From: Virgisporangium aliadipatigenens
GTDB lineage: Bacteria > Actinomycetota > Actinomycetes > Mycobacteriales > Micromonosporaceae
Reading direction: 5' to 3'
DNA length: 64,000 nt
NCBI RefSeq assembly: GCF_016863615.1
Contig: NZ_BOPF01000007.1
Location: forward strand, 62,001-126,000
Shown: one piece after another, positions 24,367-31,648 of the stretch
Numbering within the stretch: the first letter of the stretch is position 1
Layout of the letters: each line of letters starts with the position of its first letter
Position numbers and translations under genes: made by a program
The notes under the pieces: generated by a model
Told to the model about the DNA's origin: nothing
Databases searched by the model: none
What the model saw: only the letters and a program-made list of their open reading frames with translations

Positions 24367-24439
24367 CCGCCGTCCGGCCCGGTCCCGATCCGCGCGTTCG
24401 CGCCTCGGGGTGACGGGGGTGTGTGATGCTCGCGGGACG

Positions 24440-24767
24440 GCGGGCACGTCGCCGCAGTTCTATGCCGCAAACGCCGAGGTCGTCGCGATGGCCGGCGTGG
24501 TGGTAGCCGGGTACTTCGCGGGACGGCTCGTCCCCCGGAACTGGTCGACGACCTCACGCAACGCCTTGCCGCGCAACGGATCGTCGCCCGGGGCGCCACC
24601 GCCGGCGCCGTGGCCGTCACCGTGTTCGATGTCGTCCGACGCCTGCACGACGCCTTCGCCCGTCACGGCGGACCCTGCACGCCGTCCCCGCTCCCGACAA
24701 CCTACTTCCTGCACCTGCCCACGAGCACGACGGCGCGTACGCCGGCTGGCGGCGGCCGGACGCGTAG
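24440..24767 (+). pseudogene. Decayed coding sequence with two frameshifts
   Basis: The 472-bp gap 24367-24838 has no intact gene, but three consecutive stretches in different frames read like one protein. These are AANAEVVAMAGVVVAGYFAG (frame 2), then PPELVDDLTQRLAAQRIVARG and FDVVRRLHDAFARHGG (frame 1), then LHAVPAPDNLLPAPAHEHDG ending at a TAG at 24765-24767 (frame 3). The first shift falls at a run of five Cs near 24531. The family is not recognised. It could be an old pseudogene or sequencing errors; bounds are approximate. Confidence 0.35.
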
Positions 24768-24838
24768 GACCGGATCAGGATCGGTTCGGCCCGCCGACCT
24801 AGGTAGGCTTGCGATCCCGCACGCAGGAGGCGATGACG

Positions 24839-25768
24839 ATGTCTCGATACCAGGTGCTCTCGGACAGTGACGTCGATCAGTTCTTGGACCAGGGCTTCGT
24901 CGCGGTGCGGGGATGCTTCTCGCGCGCGGCGGCGCGGGAGTTCACCCGACCGGTCTGGGACCGGCTGGGGTTTGTGGCCGACGACCCGTCGACCTGGGCG
25001 GAGCCGGTGGTCCACCTGGCCGGTCGGCGCAAGCTCGACGTGCGCGAGTTCGCCCCGAAGGCGTGGGGTGCGGTCTGCGACCTGGTCGGCGGCGCGGAGC
25101 GGATCAGCACCGAGAAGCCGTACGCCTGGAGCGACGGGTTCATCGTCAACCTGTGGCAGGGCGCCGACGAGCCGTGGGCGCCCGCTTCGCCGGCGTCGCC
25201 CGGTTGGCACAAGGACGGCGACTTCTTCCGGCACTATCTCGACTCGCCCGAACAGGGTCTGCTGACCCTCGTGCTCTGGTCGGACGTGCGGCACCAGGGC
25301 GGTGCGACGTTCGTCGCGGCCGACTCGGTCGGCCCGGTCGCCCGGTTCCTCGCCGCGCACCCCGAGGGGGCCTACCCCTTCCCGCAGCCGCCGGGCGTGG
25401 ACGACGCACCGGTCTTCTCCTTCCCCGACCTGGCCGCCTCGTGCCGCGAGTTCGTCGAGGCCACCGGCGAGGTCGGCGACGTCTACCTGCTGCACCCGTA
25501 CGTGCTGCACGCCAAGTCGCAGAACGTGCTCCGGCTGCCCCGGATCATCACGAACCCGCCGCTGACCCTGGCGGAGCCGATGCGGTTCGACCGCAGCGAT
25601 CCGAACGACCACTCGCTCGTCGAACGTGCCGTGCTGCAGGCGCTCGACGTGCCGAGGTTCCCGTTCACCCCGGCCGCGGAGCGGCAGGAACTGGTGCCGC
25701 CGCGGGTGGCGATCCAGCGGGAACGGACGGCCGAGGAGGAGCGCCGGCTCGCCGGCAGGGCGCACTGA
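24839..25768 (+). CDS. Phytanoyl-CoA dioxygenase family protein
   Basis: A 309-residue 2-oxoglutarate/Fe(II) oxygenase. The metal triad is H124, D126 (GWHKDG) and H224 (HPYVLHAK), with R235 eleven residues later as the 2-oxoglutarate-binding Arg. The N-terminus (DVDQFLDQGFVAVRGCFSRAAAREF) is typical of PhyH proteins. The ATG at 24839 is chosen because AGGAGG lies eight bases upstream; the ATG at 24833 would be only two bases away. Substrate unknown. It is a paralog of the HxE enzyme at 13601, with which it shares overall layout. Confidence 0.9.
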   Translation: MSRYQVLSDSDVDQFLDQGFVAVRGCFSRAAAREFTRPVWDRLGFVADDPSTWAEPVVHLAGRRKLDVREFAPKAWGAVCDLVGGAERISTEKPYAWSDGFIVNLWQGADEPWAPASPASPGWHKDGDFFRHYLDSPEQGLLTLVLWSDVRHQGGATFVAADSVGPVARFLAAHPEGAYPFPQPPGVDDAPVFSFPDLAASCREFVEATGEVGDVYLLHPYVLHAKSQNVLRLPRIITNPPLTLAEPMRFDRSDPNDHSLVERAVLQALDVPRFPFTPAAERQELVPPRVAIQRERTAEEERRLAGRAH

Positions 25769-25807
25769 GCGCGGCTCTTGTCATACCCCTTCGTTACCGT
25801 GCCGCTC

Positions 25808-26269
25808 ATGGCGATTCCTGACCGCGTCCCGATCGCGCACGAGCCCGGCTACCGCACCGACACCATCGGCAGCTACGACGGGGGACAGTTCTTCGGCTCG
25901 GTGACCGCGACCCTCGAGGACGGGTCGGGCAGTCGACCGGACTGGCCGCGGTACAAACGCTGGTACGCGGTCCTGCACCGCTTCGACGCGCAGGGCGTTC
26001 ACACGGGATCGCGGATCTGGTTCGCCGGGACGAGCGAGGAGGAGTCGGCCTCGGTCAAGCGGGCGGAGGAGCGTCTCGGCGAATGGCTCGACGCCCTGCC
26101 CGGTCACACCTTCGGCGACATCGCCGTCAAGCTGTTCCAGGTGGAGGTCGACGGGCACCTCTTCGGACTCGTCGACCGGTCGGAGGTTTACGACGGGCAG
26201 GACCACGCCGAGTTCCTGCCCGACGATCTCGGGTTCGATCCACCGTGGGACGGGCTCTACGACACGTGA
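25808..26269 (+). CDS. Hypothetical cytosolic protein
   Basis: A 153-residue protein. TACCGT lies seven bases before the ATG at 25808, fitting a leaderless start. The sequence is acidic and aromatic-rich (YDGGQFFGSVTATLED, WPRYKRWYAVLHRFDAQGVH, KLFQVEVDGHLFGLVD, ending DPPWDGLYDT), suggesting a small alpha/beta fold. I do not recognise a family; similar proteins seem widespread as single genes in actinobacteria, which is recollection rather than evidence. Confidence 0.7.
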   Translation: MAIPDRVPIAHEPGYRTDTIGSYDGGQFFGSVTATLEDGSGSRPDWPRYKRWYAVLHRFDAQGVHTGSRIWFAGTSEEESASVKRAEERLGEWLDALPGHTFGDIAVKLFQVEVDGHLFGLVDRSEVYDGQDHAEFLPDDLGFDPPWDGLYDT

Positions 26270-26297
26270 GCGTCGCCCGCCGACGGAGCCTGACCGT

Positions 26298-26759
26298 TCA
26301 CCAGCCCGCGGTGCCGGGGCCTCCCTTGAACGGGCCGGTGATGTCGGCGGTGATCCAGCCCCCGTAGAAGTCCCCCTCCTGAGCCCGGACCCGTTCGCCG
26401 GCGACCCGGCACTCGTCGACCCGACCGGGATAGAAGGCGACCGCCCCGGCGATCTCCGCGTAGGCCGGGGCGGGGTGTTCGTAGGACCAGCCCGCCCGGT
26501 GCACGCGGGTGCCGTCCACGACGACGTCCCAGTAGCCGGCGACACCCTTGAACTCGCAGAATGAGCGGCCGGTGCCCGGTTCCAGCACGCCGTCGGCGAT
26601 GTCGTCGCGGGGCACGTAGTAGACCGGTGGGTGCGAGGTCTCCAGGACCCGCCAACAGCGGTCGCTGTCAGCGATCGTCCGTCCCGCGTGCACGACCGTC
26701 ACCCGGGACGCGGTGCGTTCCAACCGGGGCGGGCGCGGATAGTCCCAGACCGACTCCAT
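26298..26759 (-). CDS. DUF427 family protein
   Basis: A 153-residue protein matching DUF427: MESVWDYPRPP at the start, VTVVHAGRTIADSDRCWRVLETSHPPVYYVPRDDI, FCEFKGVAGYWDVVV and a C-terminal VRAQEGDFYGGWITADITGPFKG segment. The conserved ETSHPPVYY, FCEFKG and FYGGWIT motifs are diagnostic. The fold is a small mostly-beta Mss4-like barrel; biochemical function is unknown. The ATG at 26759 follows GGAGGG closely. Confidence 0.9.
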   Translation of the reverse strand: MESVWDYPRPPRLERTASRVTVVHAGRTIADSDRCWRVLETSHPPVYYVPRDDIADGVLEPGTGRSFCEFKGVAGYWDVVVDGTRVHRAGWSYEHPAPAYAEIAGAVAFYPGRVDECRVAGERVRAQEGDFYGGWITADITGPFKGGPGTAGW

Positions 26760-26882
26760 CCCTCCAGGGTGCCAGCCGCCCGGGGCGGCCGGCGGCGCTG
26801 CGCGGCCGTGCGCCGGAGGTTCGACGCGCCGTTGTGACCCGACGGCGAGGCCGCTGTGTCCCGGCGCGTCCATCCTGGGGCG

Positions 26883-27368
26883 ATGCGCAGGTTCGCCGTC
26901 GTGCTGTTGGTGCTCGCCGGGTTCGGGCTGGTCGGATGTTCGCCGCCGGCGAAGCCGATCGTCGGGCTGACGAGCGTGGCGGGGGAGCCCGTCGTGCTGC
27001 TCGTCGCCTGCGACTCGTTCTCCGTGGTGTCGGTGTACGAGCGCTCGTCGTCCGCGGCCTCGTCGGCCCCCGCGGCCAGGTGGGTGGTTTCCACGAGCGA
27101 TTCGGTGGAACGTCAGTTGGTGGAGCTGCCGCTGTTCCAACCGCCGGCGGGATGGCGGGTCGACGACGCGGCACTGACCGGACTGCGGCCGGACGGGCGA
27201 TACTCCGCCGGCGGGTTGAGCTTTCGCCAGGCGCTTCCCGTGGAGTTCTCGGCGGAGCAGGTGCGCGGCCTCGCGTCCGATCGGGTGCTGACCGCCAGGG
27301 ATTACCGCCGCGGCCGCGTGGTGTCGCGCGCGGCCTTCGAGAAGGCCGGAAAGGCGAGCTGCGCTTAG
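26883..27368 (+). CDS. Putative lipoprotein
   Basis: A 161-residue protein with a lipoprotein signal peptide (FAVVLLVLAGFGLVGC), lipobox LVGC with Cys19. The mature part is about 142 residues, with strands VVLLVACDSFSVVSVYE and a VEFSAEQVRGL segment; no family recognised. A role at the outer face of the membrane is the only safe inference. The stop overlaps by four bases the antisense LuxR-type remnant. Confidence 0.7.
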   Translation: MRRFAVVLLVLAGFGLVGCSPPAKPIVGLTSVAGEPVVLLVACDSFSVVSVYERSSSAASSAPAARWVVSTSDSVERQLVELPLFQPPAGWRVDDAALTGLRPDGRYSAGGLSFRQALPVEFSAEQVRGLASDRVLTARDYRRGRVVSRAAFEKAGKASCA

Positions 27369-27562
27369 TGCCGCCGTTCACTCCGACGGGCCCGGTCCGG
27401 GGCGACGGGTCCGGGATGGTTCTCCGGCTCGGCGCGCGAGGTGACCCCGAGCTTGCGGAAGATGTCGCGCAGGTGGGCGTCGACCGTGCGGTTGCTGATG
27501 AACAGCCGGCTCGCTACCTCCTTGGAGGTGGCCCGTGCGGCGACCATCCGTGCCACCGTTCC
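27365..27562 (-). pseudogene. Remnant of a LuxR-type regulator (C-terminal HTH only)
   Basis: Reading leftward, about 45 residues form a recognisable LuxR/NarL DNA-binding domain (VARMVAARATSKEVASRLFISNRTVDAHLRDIFRKLGVTSRAE). The conserved N-terminal LT..E of the domain and the whole regulatory half are absent. Upstream lies the divergent Sel1 gene, with only 39 bp between, so no room for a full gene remains. This looks like the truncated 3' end of a large LAL-type regulator. Confidence 0.6.
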
Positions 27563-27601
27563 GTCGAACCGCGATGATGGTGATGGATCCGAGGAGGGCC
27601 G

Positions 27602-28840
27602 ATGACGGACGAGTCGTTGCTGCGATCCGCCGCCGACAACGGTGATGTGGGCGCGATGGTCGAGCTGGGTGTGTCACTCATCGGTGATCTTGCGCTGGTC
27701 GACGAACTGGGCGCGCTGCCGCCCGTTCGGGAGCGGATCGAGGAGGGAACGCACTGGCTGCTGCGGGCCGCCGACGCCGGTCAGGCCACGGCCATGCGGC
27801 ACCTGGGCCACCTGGCGGGGGCACAGCACCGACCCGACGAACAGCAGCGGTGGCTGCAGCGCGCGGCCGACAGCGGCGACCGGCCCGCGTTCGAGTACAT
27901 CTGGCACGGCATGCTGCGCCGCGGGGAGCGCAGCGAGGCGGTCGCCTACTGGGAACGGATGATGCCCCGCCTGGCCGAGGCGGGCGACTCGGCGGCCGTT
28001 CGGGAGGTGGTGCGACAGTTGGCACTGAGCGGCCACCACGACGAGGCGGAGCACTGGTACGGCCGGCTCGGGTTCGCACCGACGCACGACCTCATGAAGA
28101 TCGCGGACACGCTGGCCGACGACGGCCGGGTCGACGAGGCCCGGCGCTGGTTGCGCCACGCCGTCGCGACCGGCGACCTGTGGTCGATGATCTGGGCGGG
28201 TGGCTTCGAGGCGCGGCACGGCAGCCCGGCCGACGCCGAACACTGGTACCGGCGGGCCGCGGAGGCCGGCGCGTTGTTCGCTCAACTGCGACTGGCCGAC
28301 CTGCTCGAACGCCGGGGTCACTTCGACGAGGCCGAGATGTGGCTGCGCCGCACCGGCGACTACGGCAGCGACGAACTGGTCGCCTTTCTCGAACGGCGCG
28401 GTCGCGGCGCGGACGCCGGGCACGAACGGCAGCGCAGGCTGGCCGAGCGGCAGCGCCAGGACAGCTGGGACCGCGGCACGGCCGTCGGCGCCGCACCCGA
28501 CCTGTCCACGGTGGTGACCAGCGTCGTGATCACGGCGGCGGTGCTGCCGTTCGTGCAGGCCCTCGCCGCGAAGGCGGCCGAAAGCACCTACTCCGGAGTT
28601 CGCGCACTGCTGGCGAAGCTCGCGGCGCGGTCGGCGGGAGGCCGCCCGGCGGAAAGCGCCCTGGTCGTCGTCGAGGACCCCGCACACGACCTCAAGCTGC
28701 ATCTGCGCACCGACGAGACGGACGAGGCGTTGCAGGCGCTGGTCGGGTTGGAGCCGACGATCAGGGACCTCACCGGACGCCGGCGCGTCAGGCTCTCCTG
28801 GGACCCCGCCACAAAGACGTGGCGTACGCCGCCGGGTTAG
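27602..28840 (+). CDS. Sel1/TPR-repeat protein with C-terminal hydrophobic segment
   Basis: A 412-residue protein; GAGGAGGG precedes the ATG. Residues 1-275 are Sel1-like repeats (LLRSAADNGDVGAMVELGVSL; WLLRAADAGQATAMRHLGHLAG; WYRRAAEAGALFAQLRLADLLERRG). A basic linker (ERQRRLAERQRQDSW) leads to one hydrophobic helix (TVVTSVVITAAVLPFVQALAA) and a compact C-terminal domain of about 95 residues (TYSGVRALLAKLAARSAGG, LKLHLRTDETDEALQALVGLE, RRRVRLSWDPATKTW) that I cannot assign. The layout suggests repeat-based sensing coupled to a membrane-facing or oligomerising module. Confidence 0.75.
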   Translation: MTDESLLRSAADNGDVGAMVELGVSLIGDLALVDELGALPPVRERIEEGTHWLLRAADAGQATAMRHLGHLAGAQHRPDEQQRWLQRAADSGDRPAFEYIWHGMLRRGERSEAVAYWERMMPRLAEAGDSAAVREVVRQLALSGHHDEAEHWYGRLGFAPTHDLMKIADTLADDGRVDEARRWLRHAVATGDLWSMIWAGGFEARHGSPADAEHWYRRAAEAGALFAQLRLADLLERRGHFDEAEMWLRRTGDYGSDELVAFLERRGRGADAGHERQRRLAERQRQDSWDRGTAVGAAPDLSTVVTSVVITAAVLPFVQALAAKAAESTYSGVRALLAKLAARSAGGRPAESALVVVEDPAHDLKLHLRTDETDEALQALVGLEPTIRDLTGRRRVRLSWDPATKTWRTPPG

Positions 28841-28878
28841 TGCTGCGGCCCGATGCCGTCGCCTCGCTCATCGCCGAC

Positions 28879-29517
28879 TCAACGGCGTTCCCGCAGCCGG
28901 AAACCGTGCAGTTCCACCGCGAACGGGTCGACCCGCTCGTCCGGCGCGTCGTCGCCGGCCATGGCGCCTTCGGCGTAGAACCCGAAGAACTCGCCCATCG
29001 CCCGTTCGCCGAGCCGCAGCGGATGGAACGGCAACGGGTAGCCCTCGTCGCCGGCCGGGTACGCGCCGTCCCAGTATCCGGCCTCGAACGGCAGGCGTTC
29101 GCCGACGTCCTCGATGATCCCGAAGCCGGGCGCCAGGCTCAGCGAGCGCACCAGCCGCCCGGACTCCCACACCGCGAACGCCAACCCGTCGACGACGCTG
29201 TGCATCGCGAGGTGGAGCACCCGCGCTCCGGCCCCGGCCAGGAGATGCGCGGGAAGCGTCGACGGCCGGTCGACCGCGACCCGTCGATCGCACACGACGG
29301 CCAGGCCGGGCACCGCCAACGCACAGGTGGTTCCCGGCGGCGGGTAGATCGCGTCGGCCAGCTCCCACGGCTCCTCGCCGTCCGGCTCGACGTCGTGCCC
29401 GGGCCACAACCGCCGCACCAGCGCGGCCGCCGCGCCGGCATCCGTCGACGTCGTGCGCGCCAGCACCGGCACCACGGCATCGTCGGCGTGTACGAGCATC
29501 GCCGCCTTCCCGCCCAC
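28879..29517 (-). CDS. DUF6928 family protein
   Basis: A 212-residue protein. I recognise the pattern of the actinobacterial DUF6928 family: GGKAAMLVHADDA at the start, ELADAIYPPPGTTCALAVPGLAVVCDRR, LHLAMHSVVDGLAFAVWESGRLVRSLSL, and GYPLPFHPLRLGERAMGEFFGF near the end. The GTG at 29517 is preferred over the GTG at 29523 because GGAGG is properly spaced only for it, and because the protein then begins MGGKAA as expected. Function unknown. Confidence 0.85.
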   Translation of the reverse strand: MGGKAAMLVHADDAVVPVLARTTSTDAGAAAALVRRLWPGHDVEPDGEEPWELADAIYPPPGTTCALAVPGLAVVCDRRVAVDRPSTLPAHLLAGAGARVLHLAMHSVVDGLAFAVWESGRLVRSLSLAPGFGIIEDVGERLPFEAGYWDGAYPAGDEGYPLPFHPLRLGERAMGEFFGFYAEGAMAGDDAPDERVDPFAVELHGFRLRERR

Positions 29518-29544
29518 CCTCACCTCCGCGTGTCCGCCCCCAGG

Positions 29545-30204
29545 TTATGGCGTGTCGCGGATCCCGGTCAGCTCGGCGATCTCCTCGTCCGACGCGCGCA
29601 CCCGACCCACCGCATCGCGGTCGCGGCCGGCGTCGGCGGCCACCGCAAGCGCCCGGTGCGCCAGGTCGCCGGCGGCGGGATCGCCCCGGCGGTGGGCGAG
29701 CCGGGCCGAGGCCAGCAGGAACCGGTAGGTGACGTCGCGGACGGGACGCAGCCGCTGGACGTCGGCCTCGGCCGTGCGCAGGAGCTGGGCCACCTCGTCG
29801 AGCCGCGAACGGTCACCGCCGGCCAGGACGACCTCCGCCAGGCGCAGTTCGGGCACGCCGGAGGTGCCGGAACGGCCGGTGGGGCTCGCCGCGCACAGCC
29901 GGAGGGTGTCGCGCAGTACGGTCTCCGCCTCCGCGAGCCGCCCCTGCCGGGCCAGGCCGGCACCCAGCTGCTCCGAGGCGGGCTTCGCCTCGAAATCCGT
30001 CGGGTACTCCGCCAGCACCCGGCGCAGCAGGGCCAGCCCGGCCTCCCGGGTCGCCGCGTCCCCGGCGTCGAGCAGGTGGGTGGCCTGGACGCGAAGGTAC
30101 TGCGGCCGGTTCACCGGGCGGGCCCGCCGCAGTCTCGCCTCGAACCCGGCCGCCGTCCCGGGGTCCCACGACGTGTTCCGGAACCAGTCGTGGCGGCCGC
30201 TCAC
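29545..30204 (-). CDS. TPR-like hypothetical protein
   Basis: A 219-residue helical protein from a GTG start. Several TPR-like helix pairs are visible (LLDAGDAATREAGLALLRRVLAEYPTD; EQLGAGLARQGRLAEAETVLRDTLRL; RTAEADVQRLRPVRDVTYRFLLASARLAHRRGD). No enzymatic or membrane segment. A protein-interaction scaffold is the likely role; partners are unknown. Confidence 0.65.
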   Translation of the reverse strand: MSGRHDWFRNTSWDPGTAAGFEARLRRARPVNRPQYLRVQATHLLDAGDAATREAGLALLRRVLAEYPTDFEAKPASEQLGAGLARQGRLAEAETVLRDTLRLCAASPTGRSGTSGVPELRLAEVVLAGGDRSRLDEVAQLLRTAEADVQRLRPVRDVTYRFLLASARLAHRRGDPAAGDLAHRALAVAADAGRDRDAVGRVRASDEEIAELTGIRDTP

Positions 30205-30271
30205 CGGACGCCACCGGCCCGGGCCCGCGCGTCGCGGGTCCGGGCCAGGGTGCCTGTGAACGGAGTGCGGC

Positions 30272-30886
30272 TCAGGTGAGCACGCAGCCGACGCGGGCCT
30301 GCGGGCCGTTCGCCGTGCTGGTCGTCTCGACGGTGTCCATCCGCTTGATCGTGCAGCTGACCGAGCCGTCCTCGGTGCTCAGCCGGCGCGCCATGACCTG
30401 CATGAGGACGCCCTCGCGCGGGAACTGGATGCGCCACGGCAGGACGACGTCCGCCTCTTCCTTCACCTGCGACTCGGGGTCGGTGTACTGGATCTTCGCC
30501 CGGCCGTCGCCCTCGACCTCGTAGACGATGACGGCCTCACCCGACGGCACCGAACTGGGTGCGGCGCTCGGCGTCAGGGTGGGCAGCGGGAAGGTCGGCA
30601 GGTCGGTCGGGACCGGCCACTCCCAGTCGGTCGGCGACGCGGTGGGGCTGGCCGAGGCGGCCGAACGGGACGCCGAGGCCGACGCGGAGCGGGAGGCGGA
30701 TGCCGACGCCGAGGCCGACGCGGATTCCGAGGCGGAGGCCGACACGTCGTCGCTCGGCAGCGCCCTCGGGGCGGTCGCGGCGTCGGCCGGCACCCGGGCG
30801 GTCGCGGCCGCGGCAGCGGTGATGACCAGTGCGGCGGCGGTCGCCGCGACGGCGGGCAGGATGATGCGGCGGTACGTGCGGTTCAT
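30272..30886 (-). CDS. Secreted protein with Ser-Ala repeat linker, MmpS-like C-terminus
   Basis: A 204-residue protein with an N-terminal membrane or signal segment (IILPAVAATAAALVITAAAAATA). A low-complexity Ser-Ala tract (residues 49-80) and a Pro/Thr/Ser linker lead to a domain of about 85 residues (AVIVYEVEGDGRAKIQYTDPES, VVLPWRIQF, GSVSCTIKR, GPQARVGCVLT). The Y.V.G.G.A.I.Y, LPW and C-I motifs resemble mycobacterial MmpS-type accessory proteins of transport systems. No MmpL-like gene is nearby. AAAGGA precedes the ATG. Confidence 0.7.
   Translation of the reverse strand: MNRTYRRIILPAVAATAAALVITAAAAATARVPADAATAPRALPSDDVSASASESASASASASASRSASASASRSAASASPTASPTDWEWPVPTDLPTFPLPTLTPSAAPSSVPSGEAVIVYEVEGDGRAKIQYTDPESQVKEEADVVLPWRIQFPREGVLMQVMARRLSTEDGSVSCTIKRMDTVETTSTANGPQARVGCVLT
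30647..30742 (-). repeat. Coding Ser-Ala microrepeat
   Basis: Alternating Ser and Ala codons encode about 32 residues of (SA)n with occasional Glu/Arg substitutions. The DNA is a degenerate 6-bp repeat (GCCGAC/GCGTCG types), prone to slippage and therefore to length variation. Confidence 0.7.
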
Positions 30887-31002
30887 GAAGGATGTCCTTT
30901 ACGAGAAGTTCTGGACCGCACCCATGGTCACCCGAACGGTTGTCGCGTGTCGGCACTTTCGGCTGATTGGTTCGACCGTCCGGCGGACAGATAGGTTGAG
31001 CC

Positions 31003-31626
31003 GTGATCTTCGACAGCGGCCAGCACGTCCTGTTCATCGGCGACAGCATCACCGACTGCGGGCGCCGCGACGCCGCCGCGCCCTACGGGGACGGCTACAT
31101 GAGCCTGGTGCGGGCGTTCGTGACGGCGGGACGGCCGGATCTGCACCTGACGTGGACCAACCGGGGCATCGGCGGCGACACGGTGCGGCACCTGGCCGAG
31201 CGCTGGGAACGCGACGTCGTGGAGCTGCGCCCCGACTGGCTCTCCGTCAAGATCGGCATCAACGACGTGTGGCGCACCTTCGCCGGTCTGCCCGACGAGG
31301 CCGTTCCGATCGACGAGTACGAACGCACCCTGCGGCAGTTGCTGCGGCGGGCCGTGGACGCCACGGGATGCCGGCTCATCCTCGCCGACCCCTACGTCAT
31401 CGAGGCCGACCGCGAGGAGCCGCAGCGCGCCGAGACCGCCCGGTACGCGGCCGTCGTGGCCGGCCTCGCCGAGGAGTTCGGCGCGCGGCACGTGCGCACG
31501 CAGGAGGCGTTCGACCGCGTGCTCGAACACTCGACGGGCAGCGACTGGGCGGACGACCGGATCCACCCCAACCTGCCGGGACACGCGGTCATCGCCAGGG
31601 CCTTCCTCGCGGTCATCGGAGACTGA
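31003..31626 (+). CDS. SGNH/GDSL-type hydrolase
   Basis: A 207-residue cytosolic hydrolase with all four SGNH blocks: FIGDSITDCGRR (nucleophile Ser, residues 11-22), NRGIGGDTV (Gly), KIGINDVWR (Asn), and DRIHPNLPGH (catalytic Asp/His). It resembles esterases and acetylxylan- or rhamnogalacturonan-type deacetylases. There is no signal peptide. The GTG start lies five bases after TAGGTT. It ends 22 bp before the trypsin-NACHT gene, in the same direction, so read-through transcription is possible, although that gene has its own -10-like box. Confidence 0.9.
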   Translation: MIFDSGQHVLFIGDSITDCGRRDAAAPYGDGYMSLVRAFVTAGRPDLHLTWTNRGIGGDTVRHLAERWERDVVELRPDWLSVKIGINDVWRTFAGLPDEAVPIDEYERTLRQLLRRAVDATGCRLILADPYVIEADREEPQRAETARYAAVVAGLAEEFGARHVRTQEAFDRVLEHSTGSDWADDRIHPNLPGHAVIARAFLAVIGD

Positions 31627-31648
31627 CGCCGCGTCGATAGCATGAGCC

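Noticed and set aside
23559-24413. 284-codon plus-strand frame over the SIMPL gene
   Set aside because: Alternative frame of the SIMPL gene with low-complexity Arg/Gly sequence.
30640-30745. Short tandem DNA repeat, possibly CRISPR-like
   Set aside because: The repeats are 6 bp, in frame, and encode a Ser-Ala linker; no spacers.
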